Source of the DNA: Firmicutes bacterium UBA5420
Lineage (GTDB): Bacteria; Bacillota; Limnochordia; Darwinibacteriales; Darwinibacteriaceae
Assembly (NCBI GenBank): GCA_002409455.1
Contig: DHNI01000128.1
Span: 1 to 6,906, forward strand
Direction: 5' to 3'
Length of the DNA stretch: 6,906 nucleotides
The notes beneath the pieces were generated by a model, which saw nothing but the letters and a program-made list of their open reading frames with translations, ran no database searches and had not been told where the DNA came from. Made by a program: the position numbers and the translations under genes. Positions within the stretch are counted from its first letter, which is position 1. Each line of letters begins with the position of its first letter. Of the stretch, positions 5,742 through 6,906 are shown in pieces.

Positions 5742-5784
5742 TGTGGGAGGTCGTTACCATTTTTGGTGTGACAGACCTCCCACA
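5742..5784. terminator. Long hairpin between convergent tpl and oxidoreductase genes
   Basis: TGTGGGAGGTC (5742-5752) pairs perfectly with GACCTCCCACA (5774-5784) over 11 bp. After a bulged A, five more pairs (5753-5757 with 5768-5772) extend the stem toward a T-rich loop. It begins 15 nt after the tpl stop and ends 8 nt before the oxidoreductase stop, the position expected of a shared bidirectional terminator. No T tract follows on either strand, so it may act with a factor or protect 3' ends and may not be a classic intrinsic terminator. Confidence 0.6.
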
Positions 5785-5791
5785 CCAGCAC

Positions 5792-6906
5792 TCATTCTTC
5801 CCGCGATTGTAGAAAGTCCAAAAGCTCCGATTTTTCCACTCTGCTCACCCCGCTATGCTCAATGTCAAACCGGGTATCAAAGGGTTGATCCAAGTTTTCG
5901 CGCATAACTTCCGCAATACGGGGTCGACAAAACGTACCCTGACACCAGCCCATAGAGGCTCTCGTACGCCTCTTTACGCCATCAATGGTCTTAACAGGAA
6001 TGCCCCTTTGACAGGCATCCATGATCTCTCCTTCTGTCACCTGCTCGCAGCGACAAATTATTTTTTCTGGTGAAGATGGAATATCTAAGAGAGGCTTGAT
6101 CTCCCGCAAGGGTTTGAGCTCCTGATGCTGGATGATTGGGCTACGATAAGGATTGAAGGAAGTATCAGGCCTGAGGGCTAATCCTGCGTGCCCTAGAATC
6201 CCTTCTACCATGTAGGCGATTGCTGGCGATGCAGTTAACCCAGGTGACTGAATACCTGCTACATGAATGAACCCTGGTACCTTGCTCTCCTCAATAATAA
6301 AGTCATCTGTAGAACTACGGGCGCGAATTCCGGTAAAACTACGTATGAACTGCCTCGGATCAAGGCCATCGTAGAGTATCTTACAGGCATCGTAGATCAC
6401 GGCCATCCTCTGCAAATCGGTAGAGGTGTCTTCCCTGTCTGTTTGTTCACTGGCATCGGGACCGATTAAAAGATTATCATAAACCGTTGATGCCAGCAAA
6501 ATGCCCTTGCCCTTGGTCGTGGGAAGACCAAAAATGACATGCTTGATGGGCTTTCCGCTACCTCTAGCAAAAAGAAGATATTGCCCACCTCTAGGCAAAA
6601 TCGAAAAGTGATCTACGCCCATCATCCGTGAAATCGCATCGGCATAGACTCCAGCTGCATTTATCACATAGCGCGACCGAAAGCTTTCGGTGGTAGTCTC
6701 GATTAAAAAATCCCCAAGACGGCCGCCAATACCTATAACTTCAGACTCTAGCTTTAGCTCAGCACCGTTAGTGATGGCGTTTTCGGCCATAGCAATAGCC
6801 ATCTCATAGGGCGAACAGACGCCGGCCCCTTCGCAAAGTAGGCCCCACTTTAGTTCGGGGTTCAGCTCTGGTTCCAATGCACGAAGCTCTTCTTGGGCGA
6901 CAAGAC
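5792..6906 (-). CDS. FAD-dependent oxidoreductase (DAO/GlpA-like) with BFD [2Fe-2S] domain, N-terminus outside window
   Basis: The frame is open to the window edge. The 370 visible residues lack only the N-terminal FAD-binding GxGxxG part of a family usually about 480-500 long. From the edge, RALEPELNPELKWGLL and SPYEMAIAMAENA belong to the DAO fold, followed by VINAAGVYAD, LPRGGQYLLF, FTGIRARSSTDDFIIE and GIQSPGLTASPAIAYMVEG, which carries the C-terminal FAD contacts. The last 90 residues form a BFD-like domain with CRC, 34 residues, then C-QGTF-C, four cysteines suited to a [2Fe-2S] cluster. This architecture occurs in anaerobic glycerol-3-phosphate dehydrogenase (GlpA) and related Bacillota and Thermotoga dehydrogenases. 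Substrate is unproven; glycerol 3-phosphate is one candidate. Typical partners (a second flavoprotein, a small DUF1667-type protein) do not lie downstream, where tpl converges. TTG at 6877 is internal, not the start. Confidence 0.9.
   Translation of the reverse strand, partial: LVAQEELRALEPELNPELKWGLLCEGAGVCSPYEMAIAMAENAITNGAELKLESEVIGIGGRLGDFLIETTTESFRSRYVINAAGVYADAISRMMGVDHFSILPRGGQYLLFARGSGKPIKHVIFGLPTTKGKGILLASTVYDNLLIGPDASEQTDREDTSTDLQRMAVIYDACKILYDGLDPRQFIRSFTGIRARSSTDDFIIEESKVPGFIHVAGIQSPGLTASPAIAYMVEGILGHAGLALRPDTSFNPYRSPIIQHQELKPLREIKPLLDIPSSPEKIICRCEQVTEGEIMDACQRGIPVKTIDGVKRRTRASMGWCQGTFCRPRIAEVMRENLDQPFDTRFDIEHSGVSRVEKSELLDFLQSREE

Noticed and set aside
1..6906. CRISPR array, insertion sequence, tRNA or rRNA
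   Set aside because: Reading both strands showed no regularly spaced repeats, transposase motifs, terminal inverted repeats or structured RNA gene signatures.

Overview
The window looks like chromosomal DNA of a motile, probably anaerobic member of the Bacillota (Firmicutes) or a close relative. The signs are strong AGGAGG/GGAGG-type ribosome binding sites, GTG starts, a cold-shock protein almost identical in pattern to Bacillus CspB, a DegV/FakB fatty-acid-binding protein, a Bacillota-style FliD, and a sigma-D-like flagellar promoter. Tyrosine phenol-lyase and a BFD-domain FAD oxidoreductase suggest amino-acid or glycerol-type catabolism. The species cannot be named from this sequence.

Layout. 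Positions 1-1905 (minus strand) hold the end of a flagellar filament-assembly unit: a sigma-D-type promoter (about 1912-1939), fliD (filament cap), and directly behind it a FliT/FlgN-like chaperone cut by the window edge. Positions 2087-2545 (plus) encode a small, unrecognised five-helix membrane protein. Positions 2580-3055 (plus) form a self-contained cold-shock unit: a 10-bp tandem repeat, an extended -10 promoter, a leader of about 125 nt that can pair with its own Shine-Dalgarno site, csp, and a strong intrinsic terminator. Convergent to it is a 58-codon minus-strand gene (3063-3239). Positions 3368-4273 (plus) are degV. Positions 4280-5727 (plus) are a promoter and a full-length tyrosine phenol-lyase with its specificity residues intact. 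A long hairpin (5742-5784) separates it from a convergent, 5'-truncated FAD-dependent oxidoreductase with a C-terminal [2Fe-2S] BFD domain (5792-6906, minus).

How the genes fit together. The flagellar pair is a functional unit (cap protein plus probable export chaperone). The other genes look like independent transcription units. Tyrosine phenol-lyase would release pyruvate, ammonium and phenol from tyrosine; no transporter or regulator for it is visible. The FakA kinase partner of DegV is not in the window. I see no mobile element, CRISPR array, rRNA or tRNA, and no clear sign of an undescribed multi-gene system. The most unusual features are the csp leader with a built-in anti-Shine-Dalgarno sequence, the undescribed 58-aa protein with a G7 ribosome-binding tract, and the orphan membrane protein. 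No stretch longer than about 230 bases lacks a gene.
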